Part shown: piece by piece, positions 43,933-53,943 of the stretch
How the letters are laid out: the number at the start of each line of letters is the position of its first letter
Position numbering within the stretch: position 1 is the stretch's first letter
Assembly (NCBI GenBank): GCA_965223105.1
Contig: OZ244987.1
Coordinates: 868,001-932,000, forward strand
Length of the DNA: 64,000 bases
Source of the DNA: JABDMH01 sp965223105
GTDB lineage: Bacteria; Bacteroidota; Bacteroidia; Chitinophagales; Saprospiraceae
Direction of reading: 5' to 3'
Made by a program: the position numbers and the translations under genes
Notes under the pieces: model-generated
Told to the model about the DNA's origin: nothing
What the model saw: the letters and a program-made list of their open reading frames with translations, nothing else
Database searches by the model: none

Positions 43933-44493
43933 TTAGCAACAAGCTTTCCACCTAAAGCAGTCTACCGTATGATCGTTTACCATACCCACCGCCTGCATGT
44001 AAGCATAGCAAATGGTGCTTCCTACAAATTTAAATCCCCGTTTCTTGAGGTCTTTACTCATGGCATCACTCACATCCGTTTTGGCTGGTACCTCGGCCAT
44101 TTTCTGCCACTGATTAATGATTGAGACATGGTCTACAAACTGCCAAATGTAGTTGTCGAAGTTGCCAAACTCACTACAAACTCTAAAATAAGCTTCTGCA
44201 TTACTGATGACTGCTCGAATTTTTAGCCGATTTCTCACAATACCCGGATTTGTCAATAACTCAGCCACCTTTTCTTCACCATATTTGACAATTTTGCTGG
44301 GATCAAATTGGTCAAAGGCCTCTTGGTAATTTTCTCTTTTACGCAGAATGGTAATCCAGCTCAGACCAGCCTGGGCCCCTTCGAGATTGAGCATTTCAAA
44401 CAGCTTCTGATCGTCATGTTGGGGCACACCCCATTCCTCGTCGTGGTATCTTGTGTAGAGCTCGTCTTCCCCAGTCCATGTACATCTGTTCAT
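43933..44493 (-). CDS. tag: DNA-3-methyladenine glycosylase I
   Basis: 186 residues from the ATG at 44493, the family length; an in-frame start at 44562 adds 23 residues without homology. The opening MNRCTWTGEDELYTRYHDEE and WGVP match Tag, with zinc ligands Cys4 and His17 and, at the end, DHTVDCFRW giving the His and Cys of the zinc snap. Helix-hairpin-helix region includes the conserved GAQAGLSWITILRKRENYQE with the base-recognition Glu and Trp. Excises 3-methyladenine from alkylated DNA. Single gene on the minus strand. The 311 bases to the next gene start hold nothing I can support. Confidence 0.95.
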   Translation of the reverse strand: MNRCTWTGEDELYTRYHDEEWGVPQHDDQKLFEMLNLEGAQAGLSWITILRKRENYQEAFDQFDPSKIVKYGEEKVAELLTNPGIVRNRLKIRAVISNAEAYFRVCSEFGNFDNYIWQFVDHVSIINQWQKMAEVPAKTDVSDAMSKDLKKRGFKFVGSTICYAYMQAVGMVNDHTVDCFRWKACC

Positions 44494-44804
44494 AGATCTT
44501 TGCTTTAGATCACGAAAGGAACAGTCATTCTTAAGGCCGCATCCGAACCAGCGATTCTCCAAGACTCCACATGAATACCTGCCCTTTTTAAAGGATCAAG
44601 ATAACCATTGTCTCAAAAAGACATTTGGAAATCAGGGGCAGTATATAATCTGTATTCAAGAAGATGTATATAGCTGCTGGGTAGATCGGTCAAATCCACT
44701 TACCAGAATTTACATCCCTTTCTTGACTGGCGAGACAAAGATTCATTTATTTGTAACCTCCCGATGATACGTGCATCTAATTCCTTTGCCTGTTTACTTA
44801 AAAG

Positions 44805-45443
44805 ATGCAACCTATGACTGACGAAGAGATCGTTAAAGCAGTGCTGACCGGTGAGATCGAATCTTTTGAACAAATCATGAGGAGATACAATGAGCAATTC
44901 TATCGCATCGGCATGGCTTACTTAAAAGATCCAATTGAAACTGAAGACGCCATGCAGTCCACTTACCTTAAGATCTTTGAAAATCTACCGGGGTTCAAGG
45001 GTAAGTCGAGTTTTAGCACTTGGGCTATACGAATCCTCATCAATGAGTGCAAAATGATGCTTAGGAAAAAGCGAAATGCCTTTGCCTTTCTTTTTCATAT
45101 ATCGAACAACTTAAGACTTAAAATGGCGAATCCATCTTCTGATTCCCGGCTGATCACCAAAGAATTGAAGGCTTTTATTGAAAAGGCCATCCTCGAATTG
45201 CCTGCGAAATATCGCACCGTCTTTATGCTGAGAGAAGTCAACGGATATTCCGTAAAAGAAACGGCCCGGATTCTAGATATGAGTGAATCCAATGTCAAGG
45301 TTAGATTACACCGAGCCAAAGAGCAGGTAAAATCTAAGATGTTAAAAGCCAATAAGAGTCAAGCCCTATTTGATTACACCCGGGAGCGCTGTGATCCATT
45401 TAGGGCGAAGATTATGACACTTATTTGCCGTCAAGTTGGGTGA
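44805..45443 (+). CDS. ECF-type RNA polymerase sigma factor
   Basis: 212 residues; ATG at 44805 or the second at 44814. Region 2 has FEQIMRRYNEQFYRIGMAYL and DPIETEDAMQSTYLKIFENL, with FKGKSSFSTWAIRILINECK for promoter opening. Region 4 is PAKYRTVFMLREVNGYSVKE then MSESNVKVRLHRAKEQVK. A 25-residue tail (ALFDYTRERCDPFRAKIMTL, then ICRQ) follows, of a sort found in some ECF groups. No anti-sigma gene is adjacent, so control may be by other means. Convergent with the Fn3 protein gene. Confidence 0.93.
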   Translation: MQPMTDEEIVKAVLTGEIESFEQIMRRYNEQFYRIGMAYLKDPIETEDAMQSTYLKIFENLPGFKGKSSFSTWAIRILINECKMMLRKKRNAFAFLFHISNNLRLKMANPSSDSRLITKELKAFIEKAILELPAKYRTVFMLREVNGYSVKETARILDMSESNVKVRLHRAKEQVKSKMLKANKSQALFDYTRERCDPFRAKIMTLICRQVG

Positions 45444-45444
45444 A

Positions 45445-45476
45445 GTTCCTTTGAGAGTATCTGAAGGAAGGGACTC
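45445..45476. terminator. Possible bidirectional terminator between convergent genes
   Basis: AGTTCCTT (45445-45452) and AAGGGACT (45469-45476) can pair over 8 bases with one G-T, enclosing 16 bases, in the 33-base gap between the sigma factor and the Fn3 protein gene. No clear T-run. Call rests mainly on position. Confidence 0.3.
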
Positions 45477-47492
45477 CTAATTAATGAAAATCATCTGATG
45501 TTGTAGATTTCCTGTTTTCCCATTCTCTGCGACCAGGAGATAGATTCCTTGTCCCAGTATACCGGACAAGTCCATAGGAATAGGAGAAGAACCATCCGCC
45601 ATCTCCTTGAGCAATAGTATCCGTCCAGAGAGATCTTGAATCCTGATTCTTTTGAGAGCGAATCCAGGCTCCGTCTCAATCAAAATTAAGCCATCCGAAG
45701 GATTTGGATGCACCCTAATCGCCATTTGTGATTTGCGGGATTGGGCTTGAGCAAGTATTTGATGACTCGCACTGATATCGCTCGGTGCACTTTGGGTGAT
45801 GAAGAAATCAGAAGAAGAAAATGGAGAGCTCCCCGAGCTACATGCAGATCTAACCTGCCATTCGTATTCAGTCCCTGGCTGAAGTCCGGTCACAACTTTC
45901 AAATTGGAGGTGAGTCCTTGGTGATTGATCCAGGTCGTAGATTCTGAAGGTCTTATCCGAGCTTCGTAGGTGATCGCCTCAGGTACCGAACTCCAGATGA
46001 GGGTTGCTTGAGTTTGTCCAATGCCCATCACAAACAACCCAGTAGGGGTGATGCATTGACCCTCATCAGCAGTGACAAATGTTTCAATATCTGAAAAGGT
46101 ATAAGTCCCACCGGAAGTGCAAAGTGATCCAACCTGCCATTCATAGATGGTGGATGGGGTCAGGCCGGTACGACCGATATGGCTACTCGTAGTAGTCACT
46201 GATGACCATGAATTGCTTCCTTGAATTCTCCACTGAAATAGATAGTGCAGGACAGATGGAACATCGTCCCAATCAAAATCAGCGCTGGTGGGCGTTATTC
46301 CATCTACTGTCAGGTTTGTTGCCTTAGGACAAGTCAGATCCTCTTGAGTGGTATAGAATGCGGATGCAGAATAAGGTGAATCACCAATGGTGCAGTGGGT
46401 CTGAACCTGAAATTCATAAGTGGTTCCTGGATTAAGGGCAAAAGTGGATAATGATGTTTGGGTAGTAGAAAAGAAGGTCCAGCTTTGGGTGCCAGAAACC
46501 CTTCGACGCAAGGTATAGGATAAAGCCCCAACCACCGGATCCCAATGGTGTGTGGCAGAGCTTGCAGAAATCATATTCGCAAATAGATTTTGTGGTGGAT
46601 CACAAGAAGCAATTTGATCCGTGGTGAATGTAAGTGGTGAGGACCAATCGGTCGCACCCAATGTACATTCAGATTGCACCTGTGCTTCATAGGTGGTGTT
46701 GGGAAATAGTTGTGTGAGCGTGGTTGATGTGGCGAAAATGAAATCCTTCAATAGCCATATTGCGGTGCCCTCTTCCCGATATCGCACCCGGTAATGTTCA
46801 GTGCCTCCTACTTGATCCCATGTTAGCGTGGTAAAATCAGTGCCGGTAGCGATTACCGTAAAGTTTATTGGTGCTGTACAAACATTTTCCGGAGTTCTCC
46901 AAGTCACGCGATTGGAAAATGAAGAACTTGAATTTGTACAATTGGACTGCACTTCATATTCATAGCTTGTTAGCGGATCAAGCCCTTCAACAATGTATAA
47001 ATTGGTACCAATACTGGATATTAGATTCCAATTCTCTGCGGCCATTTCTTTCCATCGAATGTTGTACGAGTCCACTTGGCTATTCAGGTTTTCCCAGACC
47101 AGTGTTGCTTGATGTGACCCGATACCTAATGGTGTAAAGGCCGTGGGTGCTGGGCAAGATCCGTTTGTCGTAAAACTCAGCGTAGAGGAGTATACTGAGC
47201 TTGAACCCTGACAGATGGACTTAACTTTCCATTCGTACTCCATATTTTCGATTAAACCCGTTAGGGTAAGGGAGGTATTACGTGTGCGCTTATTCTGCCA
47301 CGTACTGGAGCTCGTCGGCCGGTATCTGACCCGGTATGCCCTAGCAGTATTGACCGCAGCCCACTCAACTTCAGCGGTTGTCGGTTCGATCAGAATATTT
47401 TGCAGATCTGAGGGTGTGTCACACTGAGCATATACAAAGTTAGAGCAGTTGATGATAAGAAGCAGGGCGGTGAGTTGAAAAAAGACTTTCAT
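45477..47492 (-). CDS. Secreted six-repeat fibronectin type III protein with T9SS type A sorting domain
   Basis: 671 residues from the ATG at 47492 (a TTG two codons earlier is less likely). Signal peptide (VFFQLTALLLIINCSNFVYAQ style). Six Fn3 domains of about 90-95 residues follow, each opening with C-x-x-P or similar (CDTPSDL, CPAPTAF, CTAPINF, CDPPQNL, CPKATNL, CITPTGL) and having a second cysteine in the F-strand (SICQG, SNCTN, SECTL, THCTI, SLCTS, SACSS), which suggests one disulfide per domain. The C-terminal 80 residues (IRVHPNPSDGLILIET ... GQGIYLLVAENGK) are a Por/T9SS type A sorting domain. Likely a cell-surface adhesin or carbohydrate-binding spacer. Confidence 0.9.
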   Translation of the reverse strand: MKVFFQLTALLLIINCSNFVYAQCDTPSDLQNILIEPTTAEVEWAAVNTARAYRVRYRPTSSSTWQNKRTRNTSLTLTGLIENMEYEWKVKSICQGSSSVYSSTLSFTTNGSCPAPTAFTPLGIGSHQATLVWENLNSQVDSYNIRWKEMAAENWNLISSIGTNLYIVEGLDPLTSYEYEVQSNCTNSSSSFSNRVTWRTPENVCTAPINFTVIATGTDFTTLTWDQVGGTEHYRVRYREEGTAIWLLKDFIFATSTTLTQLFPNTTYEAQVQSECTLGATDWSSPLTFTTDQIASCDPPQNLFANMISASSATHHWDPVVGALSYTLRRRVSGTQSWTFFSTTQTSLSTFALNPGTTYEFQVQTHCTIGDSPYSASAFYTTQEDLTCPKATNLTVDGITPTSADFDWDDVPSVLHYLFQWRIQGSNSWSSVTTTSSHIGRTGLTPSTIYEWQVGSLCTSGGTYTFSDIETFVTADEGQCITPTGLFVMGIGQTQATLIWSSVPEAITYEARIRPSESTTWINHQGLTSNLKVVTGLQPGTEYEWQVRSACSSGSSPFSSSDFFITQSAPSDISASHQILAQAQSRKSQMAIRVHPNPSDGLILIETEPGFALKRIRIQDLSGRILLLKEMADGSSPIPMDLSGILGQGIYLLVAENGKTGNLQHQMIFIN

Positions 47493-47635
47493 ATCCAATC
47501 CATTCAGTTTACTTAATGATCCAATTTGCCCCGATTAGATGATTCTTAAAACGAGAGGTTACAACCGAATGCCGGATATGGAATGGATGCTGATATCTGT
47601 GGGAACAAGTTTCCTTGGGAGGCAGCTAGATCCAG

Positions 47636-49795
47636 CTATTTGTCCATTGTGCTCAAATGGCTCCTGATCATGCGCATTTGATTATAACTGATCTCGAAGG
47701 GTAAATCATCTTTGATGGCCGTTAAGCTCCGGCCTTCATTTTCTTGCAAAGCATCCATGACCACTGAAATGATCGAGGGCTCCAACACTTGGTTTACTTC
47801 AATGCGTTGATTTTTAATAAGTTTCACCAAGTGCCCTTCAATGGTTGATTGTTTTAGGCCTCTTATCATTGCAATATCCTGGACTGAATTTCCTGCTTGA
47901 AACAATGAATAAGTATCTTCAATGGTGGCACCTTTTCTATTTTTCTTACGCGTGCTTGCCGATTGAGCGATTGAATAATCCTCTTGATTATATTGTTGTA
48001 AACCATCATAAAGCTTCTTATCCATAAAAGAGGCCTGATATAATGCATTGACTTTGGACCAGATCGCATTGAGAATATTTAATAATTCTTTTCGATATTT
48101 TCGGACTTTGGATTTATAAGTTAATTCTTCCAAGTGAGTGTGGACGGGATGAATGATGGCAGTAAATATTTTATGACAAAAATAATGGATGGCTTGGTTT
48201 GAGCGCTCTTTAATCCTTGAGAGGTCATTCGATTTTCGAGATTGGTGAATCAAGCCATTCAATTGACGTTGAAATTTTACCGATGTTCTGATGAGCTCCT
48301 CAGCATGCCGAAGTGCTTGATCCAATACTTTTCGAACTTCTGTTGGCTTCGGTATTTTATGATTTTCCGTCAACTCCGACCAGCCTTCGAGTTGAAACTG
48401 TAAGATCTTAAGATCAAAGGTTTGAAGAATTTGTCGACACGAATATTGCCATTTCTCTTCTTCCAAAATATTGGTAAGGAAATCTCGAGAGGTTGTATCT
48501 CGATGATAGGACAGGATTTTATTATTGACCATTACATTTTCCCTGACAATTTTGGATGCCAATATCAACCCATCAAGAGAGGTACACCGGCTGAGTGCTA
48601 CATAGGCCTGCCCGGGAGAGAATGTGTCTCCCAGATCTACGATCATCTTATCAAAGGTTAACCCCTGACTTTTGTGTACGGTCACTGCCCAGGCAAGGCG
48701 CAATGGATACTGCTTGAAGCTACCCAGTACTCTTGTTTCCACCTCCTGCGTTTCACTATTTAGCTCATATTTTCTATTTTCCCAAACGACAGGTTCCACT
48801 TCTAATCGCTCTTCATTTTCAAATTTGACTTCGACTCTATTTTTTGTAGCCACAATTACTTGGGCCAATTTTCCATTAAAGTATCTACCCTCAGGATCGT
48901 TGCGCAGAAACATTACTTGCGCCCCTTTCTTGAGTGCCAGGTCCTTGGCAGCTGGATAAGCAGTTTCCAAGAATGTTTCAGAGATTTCTGCACGGTAAGT
49001 TTGCTCATTGCTTGACAGAGCTTGCATCTTCTCCTGATTAATTTTTCTCGCTTTGTGGTTGTGCGTAGTCAGTGTAATATAGTTTTCGTGGGATAGATCC
49101 TCAGGATTTCGAAAATTTTCATTGAGCCTATTGATATCATCTGACGTGGTCTCCCCACGCCTCATGCGGTTCAAAATGCCGATGAATTCTTGATGGCTCT
49201 GGCGATACACCTTTTTTAGTTCAATGGTGATAGGATTACTATTCTTCCAAGATAGCGCATCGAAGAAGTATGGAGATTCATAGTAGTGTCTTAATATATT
49301 CCAAACCTCGGCTTTTACAACTGGAGCAAGCTGATAGAGGTCTCCAATGACCAGGAGTTGAACTCCTCCAAAGGCATGATGGGATCTGCGCGTTTTTTGC
49401 AGGGCGAAGTCAATCGCATCCAAGAGATCTGCTCTTACCATACTAATTTCATCGATTACCAGTAATTCCAATTTTCGCAGCAAATCGGCTTTTTCCTTTC
49501 TGTATCTAAGGTGTTTTAGAAGTGCAATGCGGTTAGTAGCTCGATCTAGATTTGAGTGTTGATGATCTGGGGTAAAAGCAGTTAGGGGAAATTGAAATAG
49601 TGAGTGGATCGTTGTACCACCTGCATTAATGGCAGCTACTCCCGTAGGAGCTACAATGGCATGTTGTTTACGGATCTTTTTCAGTACATTTCGGAGAAAT
49701 GTAGTCTTTCCTGTACCCGCCTTGCCGGTAAGAAATAGATTTTTACCTGTGTGTAGTAAGAATTCCTCAGCGAGAAGGAGTTCTGGATTATCCAT
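47636..49795 (-). CDS. PIF1-like superfamily 1 helicase with C-terminal helix-turn-helix
   Basis: 719 residues. Walker A LFLTGKAGTGKTTFLRN near residue 26 and motif Ia APTGVAAINAGGTTIHSLFQ mark the PIF1/RecD2 branch of 5'-3' SF1B helicases. Walker B LLVIDEISMVRADLLDAID and motif III VQLLVIGDLYQLAPV follow, and motif V/VI appear as AWAVTVHKSQGLTFDKMIVD and GQAYVALSRC. Residues about 500-600 are helical, and the end (TIEDTYSLFQAGNSVQDIAM) forms an HTH_40-type domain typical of the Bacteroidota version. Unwinds DNA, perhaps G-quadruplexes, in replication or repair. Cytoplasmic, single gene. Confidence 0.93.
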   Translation of the reverse strand: MDNPELLLAEEFLLHTGKNLFLTGKAGTGKTTFLRNVLKKIRKQHAIVAPTGVAAINAGGTTIHSLFQFPLTAFTPDHQHSNLDRATNRIALLKHLRYRKEKADLLRKLELLVIDEISMVRADLLDAIDFALQKTRRSHHAFGGVQLLVIGDLYQLAPVVKAEVWNILRHYYESPYFFDALSWKNSNPITIELKKVYRQSHQEFIGILNRMRRGETTSDDINRLNENFRNPEDLSHENYITLTTHNHKARKINQEKMQALSSNEQTYRAEISETFLETAYPAAKDLALKKGAQVMFLRNDPEGRYFNGKLAQVIVATKNRVEVKFENEERLEVEPVVWENRKYELNSETQEVETRVLGSFKQYPLRLAWAVTVHKSQGLTFDKMIVDLGDTFSPGQAYVALSRCTSLDGLILASKIVRENVMVNNKILSYHRDTTSRDFLTNILEEEKWQYSCRQILQTFDLKILQFQLEGWSELTENHKIPKPTEVRKVLDQALRHAEELIRTSVKFQRQLNGLIHQSRKSNDLSRIKERSNQAIHYFCHKIFTAIIHPVHTHLEELTYKSKVRKYRKELLNILNAIWSKVNALYQASFMDKKLYDGLQQYNQEDYSIAQSASTRKKNRKGATIEDTYSLFQAGNSVQDIAMIRGLKQSTIEGHLVKLIKNQRIEVNQVLEPSIISVVMDALQENEGRSLTAIKDDLPFEISYNQMRMIRSHLSTMDK

Positions 49796-49924
49796 TACTG
49801 TTCAATGATCTTGGTCCAAATTACTAAAAAATGCTGCTAGCCCTCCCCCGAGACCCAGTATGGTTGCTAAGGACAAGCTTCATATTTCTTATCTTTCTAT
49901 CCTTGTTTAGGATATTGTAACGAT

Positions 49925-50863
49925 ATGATTACTCACACAATACGCCAGATATTTTTTCTTGTCATCTTTTTTCTCCTTTCTTCCTTCCTCTGGCGTCAGC
50001 CCGAAAAATCACGACAGTTCGACTTCTGGATCGGTACATGGGATGTCAATTTGAAGGTCTTGCAGAGCGATCTTTCCTGGAAATCACACGCTCAAGCTGA
50101 AGCTCAAATTTTCCGTATTTTAAATGGTAAGGCGATTTTGGAACTTTGGAGTGCTGGCGAAAAGAGCATCATTGGCCAAAGCATACGTTACTACAACCCG
50201 GAGAAAGACAAATGGGATCTTTTTCTCAATTGGCCAGGAAAAGAAAGATCCGGTACAGGAGCCATGGAAGGAGCTTTCCATCATGGACGCAGCGAATTTT
50301 TTGTCGAGAGAGCTAGGGACTCTATCCAGACAATAGAACGATATACATTTTCAGACATTAGCTACGAACGACTTCGATGGGACGATGGTTATTCCACTGA
50401 CGGGGGGAAAACCTGGCGCTCCAATTGGATTATGGAATTCCACAGAACTGCAGCCTCACCGCCCAAGCCCAGTGACGAACTTTTTCTTCACACCTATTTT
50501 TCCGGCAATCGGTGCAGTGGCGATAATTTTACGATGTTAAACAAATTGGCGGGAAAATATCGGTCTGATGATATGGACTTGACGGTTTTCTATATTTTGG
50601 ATGGATGTTCTCTTATGGGATTATCCGATGGGATCTACTTCAAGTTAACCTATAATACTTACGCGAATAAATTTGAACTTACCTTCTTGGATGATGAGCC
50701 ACAGAATGATCTTTGGATCTATTATGGCGATCTGGAGGGAGATACCTTAGTGTTGGCGCATTCCAAAAATGAAGTGAAGGCCCAAGCCATCATTCAATGT
50801 TCCGACCAACCCGAGTTCAATGTAAGTTATCACGGTAGGGACTACTACATCAAGGCACGATAG
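49925..50863 (+). CDS. Secreted protein with DUF1579-like lipocalin fold, unknown function
   Basis: 312 residues with a signal peptide (FFLVIFFLLSSFLWRQ). The first half begins RQFDFWIGTWDVNLKVLQSD, which is the F-W-x-G-x-W pattern of DUF1579-like beta-barrels, and has IGQSIRYYNPEKDKWDLFLN. The second half (LNKLAGKYRSDDMDLTVFYI) looks like a separate small beta domain. Outside the cytoplasm. It diverges from the helicase gene across 129 bases and converges with the copper protein gene. Binding of a small ligand is a guess. Confidence 0.65.
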   Translation: MITHTIRQIFFLVIFFLLSSFLWRQPEKSRQFDFWIGTWDVNLKVLQSDLSWKSHAQAEAQIFRILNGKAILELWSAGEKSIIGQSIRYYNPEKDKWDLFLNWPGKERSGTGAMEGAFHHGRSEFFVERARDSIQTIERYTFSDISYERLRWDDGYSTDGGKTWRSNWIMEFHRTAASPPKPSDELFLHTYFSGNRCSGDNFTMLNKLAGKYRSDDMDLTVFYILDGCSLMGLSDGIYFKLTYNTYANKFELTFLDDEPQNDLWIYYGDLEGDTLVLAHSKNEVKAQAIIQCSDQPEFNVSYHGRDYYIKAR

Positions 50864-50919
50864 AACATGACTGAGCAGCTGCCTTATCCAAAGAAGAATG
50901 ATCCAAAATTTCCTGCCGC

Positions 50920-52521
50920 TTAAGGCCGAAGGAGTGTGAATTTTCGATTCGAGATGAGATGATTGCCTTGAGTAATTTGAAGCCAATAAAGGCCTTCTGG
51001 CCAAGTTGTGGGGAGAGCAACCCTGCTCTGGCGTTCCGTCAATGCCCATTCTAATAATCTCTGACCCAGCGAATTCATGACAACAGCGGTGGGTTGCATT
51101 CTGGCCGAGGTTGAAAGGTCATGACGGATCCAAAGTTCTCCACTGGTAGGATTTGGTCCAACGCTAATGAGGTTTTGCATCTGGGCGTTGCGGCTGCTGG
51201 TCATAAGATCAGCAAAGGTGGTGCACTGCTGGTGATGGGGTTGATGACTGGCAGTATCGATGATCATATGTTCATCGCCGTCCTGGTAGAACGAGAGACT
51301 CATAAAGAATAGCAGCATTTCATCGGTCGTTGCTTCACCCAGTGAAACATCCACTGCCGGGTCATGAGGCAGATGGGCATTGCTGGAAGTATTGTTATAG
51401 GTGGCAATGCCATGCAGGACACTTCCGAAAGGCAATTTTTTGGCTATTTGAAAATCATAAAATCCCTGCCATTCAAAGTCCCAGTGGGGTATGTCAATCA
51501 ATTTGATCGTGTCGCCAATGGGTGTAATGGCAAAGGCCCTCATGCTCTCGCAAATCAAATGTGCATGAGGAGCAATGCCAGTTATGGTCAGGTCAAAAGG
51601 CACTACCTGGGTTGCATGAAAAGTTCTCTTGGTATTTGCCGGTATAAATAGTGGATCCTCAAGACTGGTAAAATGATTGATTGCCGGAATATTGATAATT
51701 TCTCTGAGATTGGGATCCTCAGAAAACTGCAGGTTAATGGTGGTGGCATCAACCAGCCCGGCTGAGCCTTCCGGATAATGAAGTTGTACAATCAGATCTG
51801 CTCCCTCAGGTAAAAAGATACCCATACCCTCAGGGGCAAAATTTGCATCAGAACCTGGCACCCATCCCGAAATCATTGAAAAAGAATTTGAACCGATGCC
51901 ACCAAAACATGTATATCCTGCTCCTGGATCTTCTTCGTCCAGTTCTCTCGGTACCCTCGAAGTGTCAGCAAAAAGGAGCACATGGTGTACGATACTACGG
52001 TTGCCTGGTAGGATCTCCACTCCAGTGATGAATCGATCTTTATCCTCATCAGTGGGGATGAGAAAACATCGATACAAATCCAGCTCCTCGACGTCAGGTA
52101 CGGTAAATGGAGGTAAGGTATAGGTGAAGTCAGGATCACTAATTTTGACGGAAGTCTGAAATTCCGGCGGACTAATTTCTTCAGCGGAATTTCCTATTGG
52201 TGCTCCGTTTTCTACCCAGAATCTGAAAGTCCTGATTTCATCTTCGGTAAGAACGCGCTCACCAGCCAGCCGGGTGTATTCTGGGTCTGGAGGCCATGGT
52301 GGCATCACTTTGCCACTAATGGCTGCTTCCATAGCAAGTCGTTGGGCAAATGCATCCTCATAACTTTCAAGTGCAAAGGGTGCTATGCCTTCATCATGGT
52401 GGCATGGTGTGCAATGTGAGTACACTAGACACGCAATTTGGCCAGACCAGGTTACTTGATCTTGAGATCGTACTGGGCATGTCAGTAGAACCAGGATGGT
52501 GATGAACAGGTATTTATGCAT
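50920..52521 (-). CDS. Cytochrome c / PHM-type copper monooxygenase-like / T9SS type A fusion protein
   Basis: 533 residues with signal peptide (1-19). C37-T-P-C40-H41 is a c-type heme site in a short cytochrome-like domain (SHCTPCHHDEGIAPFALESY, then KVMPPWPPDP). Residues 140-415 match the two-domain ascorbate-dependent type II copper monooxygenase fold: H179-H180 in SIVHHVLLFAD and H248 in VQLHYPEG for the first copper, H319-A-H321 and Met402 (DEMLLFFMSL) for the second. All copper ligand types are kept. The end (ISVGPNPTSGELWIRHDLST ... GLYWLQITQG) is a type A sorting domain, so it is cell-surface or secreted. Possibly hydroxylates an external substrate with electrons from heme. Confidence 0.85.
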   Translation of the reverse strand: MHKYLFITILVLLTCPVRSQDQVTWSGQIACLVYSHCTPCHHDEGIAPFALESYEDAFAQRLAMEAAISGKVMPPWPPDPEYTRLAGERVLTEDEIRTFRFWVENGAPIGNSAEEISPPEFQTSVKISDPDFTYTLPPFTVPDVEELDLYRCFLIPTDEDKDRFITGVEILPGNRSIVHHVLLFADTSRVPRELDEEDPGAGYTCFGGIGSNSFSMISGWVPGSDANFAPEGMGIFLPEGADLIVQLHYPEGSAGLVDATTINLQFSEDPNLREIINIPAINHFTSLEDPLFIPANTKRTFHATQVVPFDLTITGIAPHAHLICESMRAFAITPIGDTIKLIDIPHWDFEWQGFYDFQIAKKLPFGSVLHGIATYNNTSSNAHLPHDPAVDVSLGEATTDEMLLFFMSLSFYQDGDEHMIIDTASHQPHHQQCTTFADLMTSSRNAQMQNLISVGPNPTSGELWIRHDLSTSARMQPTAVVMNSLGQRLLEWALTERQSRVALPTTWPEGLYWLQITQGNHLISNRKFTLLRP

Positions 52522-52712
52522 CAGCTCTTACCATAACGCACCTAAGATCGGGATAGTTGGCCAGTAGGTAAGGTTTTGCGGTCAAAAAAAAGGTTGAACC
52601 CATACAAATCTGTAGTCGATGTTCCGAAATGCTATCAAGTCAAGTGGAGGCGAACCCCTGTAACATACAACCTAAGGGTTCTTGTTGTATTTTTGTTGGA
52701 TTCGAAAAGAAA

Positions 52713-53777
52713 ATGATTGAAAAGATGCCTGATGTAACCGCAACCACGGCGGAAATTAAGGAGGTTTTGAAAGACTGGCCAAAGATCGTGTCAAGATATG
52801 GGACACCGGATCGGAGAAAGGCTGTGACCCAGATCCTGACTACTTTCTTACCATTTATTGGCCTTTGGATCTTGATGTACTTCAGTCTTCGCTGGTCATA
52901 CTGGATAACCATCGGACTAGCGGTTATCAACGCCTTCTTCATGGTTCGAATTTTCATCATTCAACATGATTGTGGTCATCAATCCTTTATGAAATGGCGT
53001 AAAGTGAACAATGCGATAGGACTTGTGTGTAGCATTTTTAGCTCTATTCCATATAAGTATTGGTCTCGATCACACAATTTCCATCATGCCCACACTGGTC
53101 AGCTGGAAGAGGCGGTGCGTGATATTGGTGATATCCGAACCATGACCGTCCAGGAATTTAAGAGTTTGTCTTTCTGGCAACGCTTGAAATATCGCATCTT
53201 TCGTCATCCACTCATATTGTTTATCATTGGCCCCGTTTACTACTTAGCGATCAATGTAAGGTTTCCCATCATAAATATGAAGGGATGGAGGAAAGTTAAA
53301 TGGGCGCAGTTTTACAATAATGTCTATATGATCTTGGTGTATGCACTTATTGCATTTGCGATTGGTTGGAAACAATTCTTTTTAGTGCAGATTCCCATTT
53401 TTGTCATTTTTGCCATTATTGCCGTGTGGTTTTTCTATGTTCAACACCAGCATGAGCAAACCTATAAGCAGTGGAAGGACAGCTGGGAATATTTACTGTC
53501 GGCTGTCAAGGGTAGTACATACTATAAACTGCCCAGGGTATTTCAATGGCTTACCGGGAACATCGGTCTTCACCACATTCACCATCTTAATCCTAAGATT
53601 CCAAATTATCATTTGGAGAAGTGTGCAAAAGAAAACCCTATCCTGAATAAGTATGTTACCAAAGTATCATTTGGTAAGAGTCTTACCTATATTTTTAATC
53701 ACTTATGGGATGAGGAAAATCAGCGGATGATCAGCTTTTGGAAATTCTATGAATTGGAAAGGGCCGGTATGCTTTGA
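52713..53777 (+). CDS. Fatty acid desaturase family membrane protein
   Basis: 354 residues from the ATG at 52713; an upstream start at 52629 would add 28 residues with no homology. Three histidine boxes are in order: HDCGHQSF, HNFHHAH and HHIHH, plus QHQHE, which bind the di-iron centre. Four or more membrane helices lie between (for example PFIGLWILMYFSLRWSYW, FFLVQIPIFVIFAIIAVWFF). It introduces double bonds into acyl chains using oxygen and electrons from ferredoxin or cytochrome b5-like donors, probably for membrane fluidity control. Single gene. Confidence 0.93.
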   Translation: MIEKMPDVTATTAEIKEVLKDWPKIVSRYGTPDRRKAVTQILTTFLPFIGLWILMYFSLRWSYWITIGLAVINAFFMVRIFIIQHDCGHQSFMKWRKVNNAIGLVCSIFSSIPYKYWSRSHNFHHAHTGQLEEAVRDIGDIRTMTVQEFKSLSFWQRLKYRIFRHPLILFIIGPVYYLAINVRFPIINMKGWRKVKWAQFYNNVYMILVYALIAFAIGWKQFFLVQIPIFVIFAIIAVWFFYVQHQHEQTYKQWKDSWEYLLSAVKGSTYYKLPRVFQWLTGNIGLHHIHHLNPKIPNYHLEKCAKENPILNKYVTKVSFGKSLTYIFNHLWDEENQRMISFWKFYELERAGML

Positions 53778-53943
53778 GGTTGTCCTGAGAAAAGCAGCGT
53801 ATATGGTTCAATCGAAAATTTTAAAGATTGGCCAAGATTATTTCTTGAATCTAGACATTAGTATTCTTCACTCGTCCCGAGTGCTCATCAGTTAAAAGCC
53901 AAAAATTTTATCAGCCAGTAAGTAACTGTCTCTACGGTTATTT

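Noticed and set aside
44494..44562. Upstream start for the 3-methyladenine glycosylase
   Set aside because: The family begins at the later ATG with the zinc-binding MNRCTW; the additional residues match nothing.
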